Source of the DNA: Prevotella brunnea
GTDB taxonomy: Bacteria; Bacteroidota; Bacteroidia; Bacteroidales; Bacteroidaceae
Length of the DNA: 64,000 nucleotides
Assembly (NCBI RefSeq): GCF_008016795.1
Contig: NZ_SDIK01000022.1
Span: 21,896-85,895, forward strand
Direction of reading: 5' to 3'
Shown: piece by piece, positions 53,713-63,322 of the stretch
Layout of the letters: the number at the start of each line of letters is the position of its first letter
How positions within the stretch are numbered: position 1 is the stretch's first letter
The notes under the pieces: model-generated
The model's input: the letters and a program-made list of their open reading frames with translations, nothing else
Told to the model about the DNA's origin: nothing
The model's database searches: none
Made by a program: the position numbers and the translations under genes

Positions 53713-53737
53713 ATATTATCATTCACCGAGTAGGTTG

Positions 53738-53745
53738 CAAAGATA
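53738..53745 (-). promoter_or_regulatory. -7 element before the ampG-like gene
   Basis: TATCTTTG on the minus strand, 25 bp before the start codon. Confidence 0.5.
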
Positions 53746-53924
53746 AAGAAAAAAATCCAAATGACTACCGTCTCTGTATCTTATTTGAATTTTTATTGAT
53801 TATCTCCATTTAAAATCTTTTGACAAAAATAAGAAAAAGACAGTTGAAAAAGAAAAAGCTACAGTTTTTCTCATTGTTATTTGTTTTTTTATCGCTGTCA
53901 TTCTCTTATTATTATGTTTTGTAA

Positions 53925-53932
53925 TACCTTTG
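53925..53932 (+). promoter_or_regulatory. -7 element before the EamA gene
   Basis: TACCTTTG fits TAnnTTTG. Its position makes an upstream TTG start at 53930 impossible and supports the ATG at 53984. Confidence 0.5.
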
Positions 53933-53983
53933 CATCCGATTTCCAAACATAACATTGACAATTATAAAATTTATAAAGAACAT

Positions 53984-54934
53984 ATGCATTATTTGGGTGA
54001 GATTATTTCGTTGGGAGTAGCCTTTTCATGGACGATTGCTGCCATGTCTTGTGAAGTTGCCAGCAAACAATTGGGTGTCATCGTCACAAATGTTTGGAGA
54101 ATGGGATTGGCATTAGCTTTATCACTAATCATGATGTGGTGGTTCACAGGTGAGGCTTTTCCCATTCATGCTCAGTTCGATAGCTGGATGTGGCTGTTAT
54201 TCTCTGGCGTTGTGGGCTATTTCTTCGGCGATTGGTGTCTGTTCAACAGCTACATCTCTATAGGTTCGCGCTACGGACAACTTTTCATGACACTTGCTCC
54301 GATGTTCACAGCCTTATCAGCTTGGGTAATGATGGGACAAGTGATGAATCTCAACAGTCTGATAGCCATGATTGTAACGATGTCCGGTATCGCAATTTCC
54401 GTGCTTAGCAAAGGCGAAGGAAAAAGCAAGGTATCGCTACAATTACCATTGAAAGGCGTACTTTTTGGCATTGGTGCCGGATTAGGTCAAGGTCTGGGTT
54501 ATGTTTTGAGTTTGATCGGACAAGAACATTACAAAGCCGACGTGCAGGCAGCCGTCACTCCGGAAGTTTGGCAGGGCATGGAGGATTACCTATCGTTCAG
54601 CGCCAACCTCATACGTTGCATAGCCGGATTGGTTTGCTATGGTATATGGCTGATTTTGAAAGGCGACAGCAAACGTTGGGTACAGAGCGTACGCAACAAA
54701 AAAGGGATGTGGGCACTGATAATAGCCGTATTTTCCGGTCCGTTCCTCGGCGTGAGCTTCTCGCTGATGGCGGGACAATACACCAATGCCGGCATTGCCA
54801 GTACACTCATGGCAACAAGCCCCATCATGATATTGTTGCCGGCGCACTATTTCTTCCATGAGAAAATCACGCTCAAAGGTGTTGTCGGTGCCGTGATATC
54901 TGTAATAGGCGTGTCGCTCTTCTTCTTGCTATAG
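53984..54934 (+). CDS. EamA/DMT-family transporter
   Basis: This 316-aa inner-membrane protein has ten hydrophobic segments in two repeated halves, as in drug/metabolite transporters (GEIISLGVAFSWTIAAMSCEVASK, WLLFSGVVGYFFGDWCLF, and in the second half FGIGAGLGQGLGYVLSLIG, STLMATSPIMILLPAHYFFHEKI). The substrate is unknown. Start chosen by the -7 box. Confidence 0.85.
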   Translation: MHYLGEIISLGVAFSWTIAAMSCEVASKQLGVIVTNVWRMGLALALSLIMMWWFTGEAFPIHAQFDSWMWLLFSGVVGYFFGDWCLFNSYISIGSRYGQLFMTLAPMFTALSAWVMMGQVMNLNSLIAMIVTMSGIAISVLSKGEGKSKVSLQLPLKGVLFGIGAGLGQGLGYVLSLIGQEHYKADVQAAVTPEVWQGMEDYLSFSANLIRCIAGLVCYGIWLILKGDSKRWVQSVRNKKGMWALIIAVFSGPFLGVSFSLMAGQYTNAGIASTLMATSPIMILLPAHYFFHEKITLKGVVGAVISVIGVSLFFLL

Positions 54935-55055
54935 CCTGTTTCAACGCACCTTCGCGACATCAGTCAAGGAATAAAGCAACAAAAAACCGAAAACAGGTAT
55001 TCTTTAATGCAAATGAACATCTGTTTTTTCGTGTAAAAAGACATCAAGGATATGC

Positions 55056-55091
55056 AAAAAGAGGATACAAAAACAAATTGCACCCTCTTTT
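55056..55091 (-). terminator. Terminator after tRNA-Met
   Basis: On the minus strand a 13-bp stem (AAAGAGGGTGCAA with TTTGTATCCTCTTT, two G-U pairs) and T-run follow the tRNA 3' end by about 10 nt. Confidence 0.7.
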
Positions 55092-55100
55092 CTTGATAAG

Positions 55101-55174
55101 TAGCGGGGGTGGGACCCGAACCCACGACCTCCGGATTATGAATCCGACGCTCTAACCAGCTGAGCTATCCCGCC
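55101..55174 (-). tRNA. tRNA-Met (anticodon CAT)
   Basis: The 74-nt cloverleaf is: acceptor GGCGGGA with CCCCGCT (one G-U and one A-C pair), D-arm GCTCAGCTGGTTAGAGC, anticodon loop TTCATAA in a 5-bp stem, variable AGGTC, T-arm GTGGG-TTCGGGT-CCCAC, discriminator A. CCA is not encoded. The anticodon CAT and lack of initiator features suggest elongator Met; a lysidine-type Ile tRNA is less likely. Confidence 0.88.
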
Positions 55175-55255
55175 ATCATTTTCAGCTTTCGTTTTGAAAA
55201 GCGGTTGCAAAGTTATTAAAAAAAAATGAAACCCACAAATTTATTTTATTTTTTC

Positions 55256-55286
55256 TTTGTCCCCAAAAAGAAAAGATCTACATTTG
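55256..55286 (+). promoter_or_regulatory. Promoter of the START-like gene
   Basis: TTTG (55256-55259), 19 bp, TACATTTG (55279-55286), an ideal match. It excludes the upstream in-frame start at 55226. Confidence 0.72.
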
Positions 55287-55303
55287 CACATAACAACGTT
55301 AAG

Positions 55304-55711
55304 ATGAAAGCTTGCATGAAAGAGAAACTTGAATTAGAGTACGAATTAAGATCTAAATCAGCAAAACTGATATGGACGCTTATCAGCACTGACACAGGAT
55401 TAAAGAAATGGTTGGCAGACGATGTCTGCACAAATGGCAGACACACCACTTTCACATGGGGAAATCCCGGACATCTCTCCGAGACACACACTGCAAGAGT
55501 ATTGGAAGTCGTGAAGAAAGATCGCATTCGATGGTATTGGGAATACGAAGACGACAAACAAACCTATTGGGAAATAAAGATGTCGAAGGACGAGATAGCC
55601 GAGAATTATCATTTGCACATCACCGACTTTGCCACTTCCGATGAACTCGAAGACCTCACTGACATTTGGAACAATAACATTGACCGACTCAGGTTATCAA
55701 CAGGAATGTAA
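55304..55711 (+). CDS. START/AHSA1-like domain protein
   Basis: This 135-aa cytosolic protein resembles the START-like (AHSA1-type) helix-grip family of Bacteroidetes: LELEYELRSKSAKLIWTLIS, GLKKWLADDV, HTTFTWG, IRWYWEYEDDKQTYWEIKM and LHITDFA. Such folds bind hydrophobic ligands or chaperones; the function is unknown. The ATG at 55316 (MKEKLELEY) is an equally good start. Confidence 0.75.
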   Translation: MKACMKEKLELEYELRSKSAKLIWTLISTDTGLKKWLADDVCTNGRHTTFTWGNPGHLSETHTARVLEVVKKDRIRWYWEYEDDKQTYWEIKMSKDEIAENYHLHITDFATSDELEDLTDIWNNNIDRLRLSTGM

Positions 55712-55752
55712 GGGTGGGCCCTTAACGACAGGATTGTAAGGGTGTTCCCTTA
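55709..55752 (+). repeat. Tandem hairpin repeat (28-bp period)
   Basis: TAAGGGTGGGCCCTTA (55709-55724) and TAAGGGTGTTCCCTTA (55737-55752) are two hairpins with identical arms, 28 bp apart, with GACAG/TGTAAG-type text repeated between. The first begins in the stop codon of the START-like gene. No T-run follows. Confidence 0.7.
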
Positions 55753-55835
55753 ACAGCACCTCTTCATAACGCAGGTTAGAAGACTGTCATGGTGATAAAA
55801 AAATAAAAAACCGTGGCTACTCTAATTATTTTGTG

Positions 55836-55843
55836 TAATTTTG
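55836..55843 (+). promoter_or_regulatory. -7 element before the LptF/LptG-type gene
   Basis: TAATTTTG, 38 bp before the start codon; -33 box unclear. Confidence 0.45.
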
Positions 55844-55881
55844 CAGAAGTTATGCGCACAAACGCGTTATGAGCACAAACG

Positions 55882-57798
55882 ATGTTCCGAATTAAAAAGT
55901 TAGACATATTCATAATAAAGCAATTTAGCTTGTTATTCGCCGGAACTTTTTTCATCAGCTTATTTGTCCTGATGATGCAGTTCCTGTGGAGATATGTCAA
56001 TATTCTCATTGGCAAAGGTCTTTCCATGGAAATTCTGGGGCAATTCTTTTGGTACATGAGCCTAATCATGATACCAAAAGCCCTTCCGCTTGCCATCTTG
56101 CTTTCATCGCTCATCACTTACGGCAACCTCGGCGAAAGCTCCGAACTTACCGCCATCAAGTCATCAGGCATCTCTCTCATGAAATCGTTCAGAGGACTCA
56201 TCATCGTTACCTCGCTGGTAGCCTTGGGGTCGTTTTACTTTCAAAACAACATTGGTCCTGACGCGCAAAAACACATGGCGCAACTGTTCATTTCAATGAA
56301 ACAAAAAAATCCGGAATTGGAAATACCGGAAGGGGTCTTCTACGATGGTATTCCACAGACCAACCTCTACGTGGAGAAGAAAGATTTACAAACAGGGCAT
56401 CTCTATAATATCATGGTATATAGAATGACCGACAGCTATGAAGACCAAGCCATCATCCTTGCCGACTCGGGAATGTTGCAATCGACCGCCGAGAAGAAAC
56501 ATCTCGTAATGACTCTATGGAACGGCGAATGGTTTGAGAACATGCGTTCGCAAGAGATGGGAAACAGTGCAACCATTCCTTATCGGCGCGAGACTTTCAT
56601 AAACAAGAAAATCATCATCGACTTTGATGCCGATTTTAATCTAACCGACATGGCAGGGATATCGAGCAATGCCAGCACAAAGAGCATCAGCAAGATAAAA
56701 ACCGATAAGGATTCGCTCATCCACGTATATGACAGCATTGGGGACGCTTTCTACAAAGAAGCACAAGGTATGTACTATCCCATTCAACACCTCAAGCCAA
56801 AAGAACTTGCTACCATAAAGAAAAATTTGGAAAAGAACAGCCTCAACATCGATTCTGTTTACGGCAAGCTCCGTCCGGACGAAAGACGCATGGTGGTGGA
56901 TCGTGCCTTGTCCACGGTACAACAAGAAATCAGCGACCTCGACTTCAAGAGCATGATTACGAGCGATGGCGACAAGATGATTCGACAACACCAAATTGAG
57001 GTAATCAGCAAGTACTTGCTGGCACTCACCTGCATCATTTTCTTCTTTATAGGCGCACCGTTGGGAGCCATCATCCGAAAAGGTGGTCTCGGTGTGCCCA
57101 TTATCATCAGCGTGTTGGTGTTCATTATCTATTACATCCTCGACAATACCGGCGAAAAGATGGCAAAACAAGGCGACTGGGCGATATGGTTCGGAAGGGG
57201 GTTATCGCCGGCAATACTCATCCCCACCGCCATCTTCTTCACTTATAAAGCAAACAATGACTCCGCCGTCTTTAACATCGACCTCTACCGCAACATGATA
57301 ATGCGAATGTTAGGACTTAGAATCAAACGACACATCAACGGCAAAGAAGTCATACTGAAATCACCCGACTATCTAAAAGCAACCACCCTTCTTACCGATA
57401 TCAACAATGCCGTTACAAATTACGCAAAGAAGAAAAACCTGAAGTCGCCACCCAACATCATTAATACGTTCTTCAAATATCAGCCCGACCATGAGATAGA
57501 GCGCATAAACAATCAAATGGAAGACGTGATAGAGGATTTGGGCAACACTCGAAGCAGGGCTATCCTCACAGAGATAAACAAGTATCCCATCCTCATCGTA
57601 AAGGCACACACCCGACCATTCGAGAGAAAATGGATGAACATCACGGCTGCCATTCTTTTCCCGGCAGGGCTTTTCTTCTATTTCAGGATGTGGCGGTTCA
57701 GACTACGACTCTACAGAGATCTCAAGACCATCAAGGAGGTGAACGAAAACATCATCAGCGAAATAGAAAAACTAAACGCTGAAGAGAAATCACGGTAA
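55882..57798 (+). CDS. LptF/LptG-family permease with C-terminal extension
   Basis: This 638-aa inner-membrane protein has the YjgP/YjgQ layout: three N-terminal membrane segments (about 12-40, 58-80, 100-120), a periplasmic beta-jellyroll part, then three membrane segments (about 370-450). The family extracts lipopolysaccharide from the inner membrane with LptB. It is longer than the usual 360-400 aa: the periplasmic part has a helical insert, and about 190 residues follow the last core membrane segment, with one extra hydrophobic segment (about 575-593) and a charged end. Which of LptF or LptG it corresponds to is open. Confidence 0.85.
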   Translation: MFRIKKLDIFIIKQFSLLFAGTFFISLFVLMMQFLWRYVNILIGKGLSMEILGQFFWYMSLIMIPKALPLAILLSSLITYGNLGESSELTAIKSSGISLMKSFRGLIIVTSLVALGSFYFQNNIGPDAQKHMAQLFISMKQKNPELEIPEGVFYDGIPQTNLYVEKKDLQTGHLYNIMVYRMTDSYEDQAIILADSGMLQSTAEKKHLVMTLWNGEWFENMRSQEMGNSATIPYRRETFINKKIIIDFDADFNLTDMAGISSNASTKSISKIKTDKDSLIHVYDSIGDAFYKEAQGMYYPIQHLKPKELATIKKNLEKNSLNIDSVYGKLRPDERRMVVDRALSTVQQEISDLDFKSMITSDGDKMIRQHQIEVISKYLLALTCIIFFFIGAPLGAIIRKGGLGVPIIISVLVFIIYYILDNTGEKMAKQGDWAIWFGRGLSPAILIPTAIFFTYKANNDSAVFNIDLYRNMIMRMLGLRIKRHINGKEVILKSPDYLKATTLLTDINNAVTNYAKKKNLKSPPNIINTFFKYQPDHEIERINNQMEDVIEDLGNTRSRAILTEINKYPILIVKAHTRPFERKWMNITAAILFPAGLFFYFRMWRFRLRLYRDLKTIKEVNENIISEIEKLNAEEKSR

Positions 57799-57873
57799 TA
57801 ACGAAACCCAAAAATAATAACATCCGGGGAACAAAAGGAAAACTCATTCCCACCAAAGGTAATTATACAGAAT

Positions 57874-59088
57874 ATGGAAAAATTCAAACTCAGTAGTATA
57901 GAAGAAGCATTAAAGGATTTCAAAGAAGGAAAATTCGTCATCGTTGTGGACGATGAAGACAGAGAAAATGAGGGCGACCTCATCATGGCAGCCGAAATGA
58001 TTACTCCGGAGAAAGTAAACTTCATGCTGAAAAATGCTCGTGGCGTGCTCTGCGTACCTATCACACTGTCCAGAGCCGAAGAGCTGGACCTCCCACATCA
58101 GGTTTCCGACAACACATCGATGCTAGGAACGCCCTTTACGGTTACGGTGGACAAATTGGAAGGATGCACCACAGGTGTATCGGCTCACGACCGTGCAGCA
58201 ACCATCAAAGCACTCGCCGACCCCAAATCAACACCACAGACTTTCGGACGTCCCGGACACATCAACCCACTATACGCACAGGACAACGGAGTATTGCGCC
58301 GGTCAGGGCACACCGAGGCATCCATCGACCTCTGCAAACTCGCGGGATGTTACCCTGCAGGTGTACTCATGGAAATCATGAACGAGGACGGAACCATGTC
58401 GCGAATGCCCGACTTGATGAAAAAATCTGAAGAATGGAACATCAAAATCATCAGTATAAAGGACATCATTGCCTATCGACTGAAGAATGAGACAAGCATT
58501 GAAGTAGGCGAAGAAGTTGAACTGCCCACCAAACACGGCGATTTCCACCTCATCCCATTCCGACAGACAAGTAACGGATTGGAACACATGGCTCTGATAA
58601 AAGGAGAATGGGGAAAAGACGAGCCCATTCTCGTGCGCGTACACTCGTCATGTGCCACCGGAGACATACTCGACAGCCGTCGCTGCGATTGCGGAGAGCA
58701 ACTGAGAAAGGCAATGGAAATGATAGAGAAAGAAGGAAAAGGTGTCATCATTTACATGCAGCAGGAAGGAAGGGGCATCGGATTGATGAACAAGATTGCC
58801 GCCTACAAACTGCAACAGGAACAAGGCATGGACACCGTTGATGCCAACATACACTTAGGCTTTAAGCCGGATGAGCGTGATTATGGATGTGGGGCGCAGA
58901 TGCTACGACATTTGGGAGTTCACAAAATGAGATTGCTGACCAACAACCCCACCAAACGCGTGGGACTGGAAGCCTACGGACTTGAAATTCTGGAGAACGT
59001 CCCCATAGAAATCACACCAAACCAATACGACTACCGATATTTGAAAACGAAGAAAGAGAGAATGGGACACGATTTGCACATAGATTAG
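57874..59088 (+). CDS. ribBA: Bifunctional DHBP synthase / GTP cyclohydrolase II
   Basis: This 404-aa riboflavin enzyme joins 3,4-dihydroxy-2-butanone-4-phosphate synthase (residues 1-205: [46 protein letters not shown]) and GTP cyclohydrolase II (206-404: [21 protein letters not shown] with three zinc cysteines, [26 protein letters not shown]). It lies 75 bp after the permease gene and may be co-transcribed. Confidence 0.95.
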   Translation: MEKFKLSSIEEALKDFKEGKFVIVVDDEDRENEGDLIMAAEMITPEKVNFMLKNARGVLCVPITLSRAEELDLPHQVSDNTSMLGTPFTVTVDKLEGCTTGVSAHDRAATIKALADPKSTPQTFGRPGHINPLYAQDNGVLRRSGHTEASIDLCKLAGCYPAGVLMEIMNEDGTMSRMPDLMKKSEEWNIKIISIKDIIAYRLKNETSIEVGEEVELPTKHGDFHLIPFRQTSNGLEHMALIKGEWGKDEPILVRVHSSCATGDILDSRRCDCGEQLRKAMEMIEKEGKGVIIYMQQEGRGIGLMNKIAAYKLQQEQGMDTVDANIHLGFKPDERDYGCGAQMLRHLGVHKMRLLTNNPTKRVGLEAYGLEILENVPIEITPNQYDYRYLKTKKERMGHDLHID

Positions 59089-59100
59089 CAGTGGAAGAAA

Positions 59101-59565
59101 GCAAACAGACGCTTGACAGCGCACATTCGCCCCGACCATCACTACGAAATTATATTACAAAAATCGCACCCGGGGCACACTTCATAACCCATTGATAATC
59201 AATGTGATATTAATTGTGATTTAAAAGCTTAGCTTTTGCACTCCAATTCATGACCTTTTGCATTGCAAAAGCTTACCTTTTGGAAAGCAAAAGCTAAGTT
59301 TTGGATAGATGAATGAAGAAAAATCAGGACATTATTGAACTTTCCCCTGTCTCCGGAAAGAATTTTCGCATCTTCAACGCCCCGGGCAAATAAAGAATAT
59401 GCTTGTTCTTTGTATTGCCCGAACAGGCAGGGGTTGATATGAGTTCATGGCGTATGGGGATTAGTTGTTAAATTGCTAAATAACCAACCTATATAATTGA
59501 ATATTTCCGATGGCGTTCATTAGGAAAAGAACCAAAGTGGTTTTCAATGGTCGATTTGAGCTAAA
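59101..59565 (-). repeat. Interspersed element copy E4 overlapping the manA stop
   Basis: This reverse-oriented copy fills the gap between ribBA and manA. It has the GCTTGACAGCG edge (59110-59120), the 22-bp array (59219-59303), the ATTTCCGATGGCGTTCATTAGG segment near 59507 and the terminal AATGGTCGATTTGAGCTAAA (59546-59565). The terminal repeat includes the manA stop codon (59561-59563). A 12-bp hairpin (GGGCAA, AAAGAA with TTCTTT, TTGCCC; about 59384-59421) lies inside. Confidence 0.78.
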
Positions 59566-60523
59566 TATAGGTCTCAAGAAATTTAATCTCACCTTTTATT
59601 TGCAGTTTCGTTGCCGTGGCAGGCAACAGTATTGATTCTCCCTCGCGGAAAGAGATTTGCTGTTGCTCGTCATTTATGATGTGCCCTTTGCCTTTCAATC
59701 CGATAAGAATTACGAAAGAATCGAGTTGGGAATAATCCAATTCCATCGGCTGTGAGAGGTCATAAACGGAAACGGTGAAGTAAGGGCATGATGTTAGTTC
59801 AGTCCTCTGCTCTTTAATGGGTTCATAATTTGTTCGATAGTCGTCTTCCACCGTGAAGTTGATACATTCCGCAGCTTCCTCCGTATGAAGTTGCCGATAG
59901 TTCCCTTTCTTATCTTTTCGCTTGAAGTCGTAAATGCGGTAAGTTATATCGCTGGTTTGCTGGATTTCCGCCAAGAAGCAGCCGGAACCGATGGAATGAA
60001 TCCTACCCGGGGGAAGAAAGAATACATCACCTTCTTTTACTTTGTATTCACGAAGAGCTTCGGTAATCGAGCCATCGTTCACCATGGTTTTATACTCATC
60101 GGGCGTAATTCTCTTTTTTAAACCACAGTAAAGAGAGGCGTTCTCTTCGCTATTCATGATGTACCACATTTCTGTTTTTCCACGTTTTAACCCTCTTGCC
60201 TGTGCCTGTTCATCGTTGGGGTGCACTTGAACGGAAAGTTGTTTGCTGGCATCAATGAACTTTATCAGCAGTGGAAACTCATCCCCGAAACGTTCATAGT
60301 TTTGTTTGCCTAAGAGCTTGGTCTTCAAAAGTTTCGTTAGCTCATTGATTTGTTTCCCGGCGTACTTTCCATTGGTTACAATACTTTCGCTACCCTTTAC
60401 GCCGGATATTTCCCAACTTTCACCAACCATTGATAAATTGTCGTTAAGTTGCTTGAAAGGTATTATTTTGTTGCCACCCCAAAGCACCTGCTTCAGTTGC
60501 GGACGAAATTTCATTATTTCCAT
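59561..60523 (-). CDS. manA: Mannose-6-phosphate isomerase, class I (short type)
   Basis: This 320-aa zinc enzyme interconverts mannose-6-P and fructose-6-P. Zinc ligands are visible: Q99 and H101 (SVQVHPND), E118 (GKTEMWY) and H176 (PPGRIHSIGSG). The short form lacks the insert of the E. coli enzyme. The ATG at 60514 is an alternative start. The stop codon lies inside the terminal repeat of element E4. Confidence 0.93.
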   Translation of the reverse strand: MEIMKFRPQLKQVLWGGNKIIPFKQLNDNLSMVGESWEISGVKGSESIVTNGKYAGKQINELTKLLKTKLLGKQNYERFGDEFPLLIKFIDASKQLSVQVHPNDEQAQARGLKRGKTEMWYIMNSEENASLYCGLKKRITPDEYKTMVNDGSITEALREYKVKEGDVFFLPPGRIHSIGSGCFLAEIQQTSDITYRIYDFKRKDKKGNYRQLHTEEAAECINFTVEDDYRTNYEPIKEQRTELTSCPYFTVSVYDLSQPMELDYSQLDSFVILIGLKGKGHIINDEQQQISFREGESILLPATATKLQIKGEIKFLETYI

Positions 60524-60594
60524 TTCTTTTCTTTAATTTTTATTGTTTTTCTACGGAATCAAGCATGTTAATAATCTCGCAGGCAGACTTTATG

Positions 60595-60658
60595 CACTTT
60601 GACAGACTGTCGTGGCTGACAAAGTGATAATGACTCTGCAACGTCATTTGCAAATATA
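60595..60658 (-). promoter_or_regulatory. manA -7 element and long leader with hairpin
   Basis: TATATTTG on the minus strand (60658-60651) would give a leader of about 120 nt, long for this genome. It contains a hairpin CACTTTG-T-CAG / CTG-T-CAAAGTG (60595-60626). Post-transcriptional control is possible. Confidence 0.4.
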
Positions 60659-60809
60659 TAAAAAAAAAACTTGCGACGGTTTGTTTTCTATATGTTTTTC
60701 TGATTAAAGAGATTTTAGCGCACCCCATCCTTATTATTCATAATTATTTATTAACTTTGTACCCTAAAGCATTTGTCAGATTATAAAAGAAAAGCCGGAT
60801 TACCAACAG

Positions 60810-61931
60810 ATGGATTTTAGTGAAGTCATAGGACAAGAAGAAACCAAGCAACAGCTTTTACAGTTGGCACAAAGCAATCGCGTGCCTCATGCCTTGTTGT
60901 TTTGTGGACCACGAGGTAGCGGAAAGATGGCTTTGGCTATGGCATTTGCGAGTTATCTGCTTACACAATCATCCATGTCGCCGGAGAATTCCAAAGCGAT
61001 GTTGCGCAATTGGGAACATCCCGATCTGCATTTCACTTTCCCTACCATCAAACTTCCCGGCATGAGTTCCGAACATCAACCCCTCAGCAGCGATTTCGCG
61101 AAGGAATGGCACGAGCTCGTCATGAAAGGAGCTTATTTCACGTTGAAACATTGGATGAGCACCATGGGTGCCACTACTCAACAAGCCATCATTACCGGAG
61201 CGGAGAGCGATGAATTGTCCAGAGTGTTGTCGCTCAAATCGAGTCAGGGCGGATACAAAGTGTCTGTTATCTGGCTTCCCGAACGCATGAATTTGACTTC
61301 TGCCAACAAGTTGTTGAAATTATTGGAAGAGCCTTCAGAGCGAACTTTGTTTCTGATGATTAGCGAAGAACCGGAAAAGCTTTTGGAGACTATCATCAGT
61401 CGCACACAACGCATTGATGTGAAAAGAATTTCCGATGATGCCATCGAACAAGCTTTGAGAGAGCGGCGTGGACTTGACGCTGAAACGGCTCGAAGATTGG
61501 CGAGAGTTGCGCATGGTAATTGGTTGAAGGCATTGGAACTGCTAACCACCGAGAACGAAAACATGGAATTCTTAAAGATGTTCCAATCGCTGATGCGACT
61601 TTGTTATATGCGTGATGTCAGTGAATTGAAAAATTGGAGTGAGACTGCGGCTGACTATGGACGCGAGAAACAACGGCGCATGCTGCTCTATTTTCAGCTA
61701 CAAATAAGGGAAAACTTCATCTATAACTTCAAGAATCCCGACTTAAACTATATGACTGCGGAGGAAGAAAACTTCGCAAAGCGTTTTGCACGCTTCATCA
61801 ACGAGGAAAATGTCATCGAAATCAACGAGCTTTACGGCAACTCCTATCGAGACCTTGGTCAGAACGCTAACGCCAAAGTGGTATTCTACGATATGGCACT
61901 TAAAATGATTGTCTTGCTGTTAAGAAAGTAA
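60810..61931 (+). CDS. holB: DNA polymerase III subunit delta'
   Basis: This 373-aa AAA+ protein is part of the clamp loader. VPHALLFCGPRGSGKMALA holds a P-loop (33-40) in which the last T/S is M, typical for the non-hydrolysing delta' subunit. SANKLLKLLEEPSERTLFLMI and SRTQRIDVKRI follow. The zinc cysteines of other delta' are absent. It starts the holB-ricT-gldH cluster. Confidence 0.85.
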   Translation: MDFSEVIGQEETKQQLLQLAQSNRVPHALLFCGPRGSGKMALAMAFASYLLTQSSMSPENSKAMLRNWEHPDLHFTFPTIKLPGMSSEHQPLSSDFAKEWHELVMKGAYFTLKHWMSTMGATTQQAIITGAESDELSRVLSLKSSQGGYKVSVIWLPERMNLTSANKLLKLLEEPSERTLFLMISEEPEKLLETIISRTQRIDVKRISDDAIEQALRERRGLDAETARRLARVAHGNWLKALELLTTENENMEFLKMFQSLMRLCYMRDVSELKNWSETAADYGREKQRRMLLYFQLQIRENFIYNFKNPDLNYMTAEEENFAKRFARFINEENVIEINELYGNSYRDLGQNANAKVVFYDMALKMIVLLLRK

Positions 61932-62017
61932 TTTACACATATATATTAAACAACATATACAACCTTGCGAATCATGCTTGGAGACTTGCATGAGAAGAGG
62001 TTTCCCAAATTAAGACG

Positions 62018-63322
62018 ATGGACTATAAAAATATGAAATTCAAGATATGGAACGGCTGCGATCGCGGTCTGAGCCACTGTGCCTGTGGGCGACAAGATAA
62101 ACAACTGAACACGTATGACTGGTTGGAAGATGTTCCGGGCAATACTGATACTACCGATTTGGTAGAGGTGCAATTCAAAAATACGCGCAAGGGCTATTAC
62201 CACAACGTGAATAACCTTGAACTGCATAAGGGAGATATTGTTGCCGTAGAGTCGAATCCCGGCCATGATATCGGGGTGGTTACTCTCACGGGAAAGCTCG
62301 TGAAGTTGCAAATAAAGAAAGCCGGCAACATTAAATCGCCGGAAGATATTAAACGTGTATATCGTTTGGCTAAAGACGTGGATATGCAAAAGTACAAAGA
62401 GGCCAAAGCACGAGAACATACCACCATGATAGAAAGCAGGCAGATTGCCAAAAGCTTGGGCTTGAAGATGAAAATCGGCGATGTGGAATTTCAGGGCGAT
62501 GGCAACAAGGCCATTTTCTATTATATAGCGGATGAACGTGTGGATTTTCGTCAGCTTATCAAAGACTTGGCAGCAGCTTTCCATGTGCGAATAGAAATGA
62601 AACAGATAGGAGCGCGGCAGGAAGCCGGACGAATTGGCGGTACGGGACCATGCGGACGAGAGTTGTGTTGCGCGACTTGGATGAAAAATTTCTCCAGTGT
62701 ATCTACCACAGCTGCTCGTTTCCAAGACATCTCGCTAAATCCAACTAAACTGGCGGGAATGTGTGCCAAACTGAAATGCTGTCTGAACTACGAAGTGGAT
62801 GATTATGTGGAAGCAAGCAGAAAACTCCCGGGCAAGGACGTGCATTTGTTCACCATTGATAATGAATATTTCTTGTTCAAATCTGATATTCTCAATGGAT
62901 TGTGCACTTATTCCACGGATAAGAATCTCGCGGTAAACCTCGAAACCATTTCTGCTGAACGAGCAAAGGAAATCATCGAAATGAACAAGCAAGGCGAAAA
63001 ACCATTGTCATTGCTGAACAATGGAAAGGCAAAGCCTGCGAAGAAACCAATCGACTTGTTGGCAGGTGCGGACATCAGCCGGTTTGACAAGGAGAAAACG
63101 ACAAGGAAGAATAGCGGTAAAGCCAGAAATGGAAAGCAACGCCGAAACAACGGTAACGCACAGTGGGCAGATGAGCGGCGGCAGAACGCGCGTGCTAAAG
63201 CCAGTCAGGAACGAAACGATATTCGGCAGACCGGAAACAACAGGCAGGGCAATTACAGAAAAAATAACAGAAGAAAAGATAACAACCAAGGTTCACAAAG
63301 TAAACCGAAAAATGAAGATTAA
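62018..63322 (+). CDS. ricT: PSP1-domain Fe-S protein RicT
   Basis: This 434-aa protein has a PSP1/RicT core (about residues 47-130), cysteines at 14, 21 and 23 and the clusters GPCGRELCCATW (C212, C217, C218) and GMCAKLKCCLNYE (C249, C254, C255), which bind an Fe-S cluster in the Ric complex. The last 100 residues are N-, R-, K- and Q-rich, low-complexity, suited to RNA binding. In Bacillus the complex influences RNase Y; its role in Bacteroidetes is not known to me. It overlaps gldH by 11 bp. Confidence 0.88.
   Translation: MDYKNMKFKIWNGCDRGLSHCACGRQDKQLNTYDWLEDVPGNTDTTDLVEVQFKNTRKGYYHNVNNLELHKGDIVAVESNPGHDIGVVTLTGKLVKLQIKKAGNIKSPEDIKRVYRLAKDVDMQKYKEAKAREHTTMIESRQIAKSLGLKMKIGDVEFQGDGNKAIFYYIADERVDFRQLIKDLAAAFHVRIEMKQIGARQEAGRIGGTGPCGRELCCATWMKNFSSVSTTAARFQDISLNPTKLAGMCAKLKCCLNYEVDDYVEASRKLPGKDVHLFTIDNEYFLFKSDILNGLCTYSTDKNLAVNLETISAERAKEIIEMNKQGEKPLSLLNNGKAKPAKKPIDLLAGADISRFDKEKTTRKNSGKARNGKQRRNNGNAQWADERRQNARAKASQERNDIRQTGNNRQGNYRKNNRRKDNNQGSQSKPKNED

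Noticed and set aside
61946..62725. A 259-aa minus-strand frame
   Set aside because: Antisense shadow of ricT, whose cysteine clusters and place beside gldH are clear.
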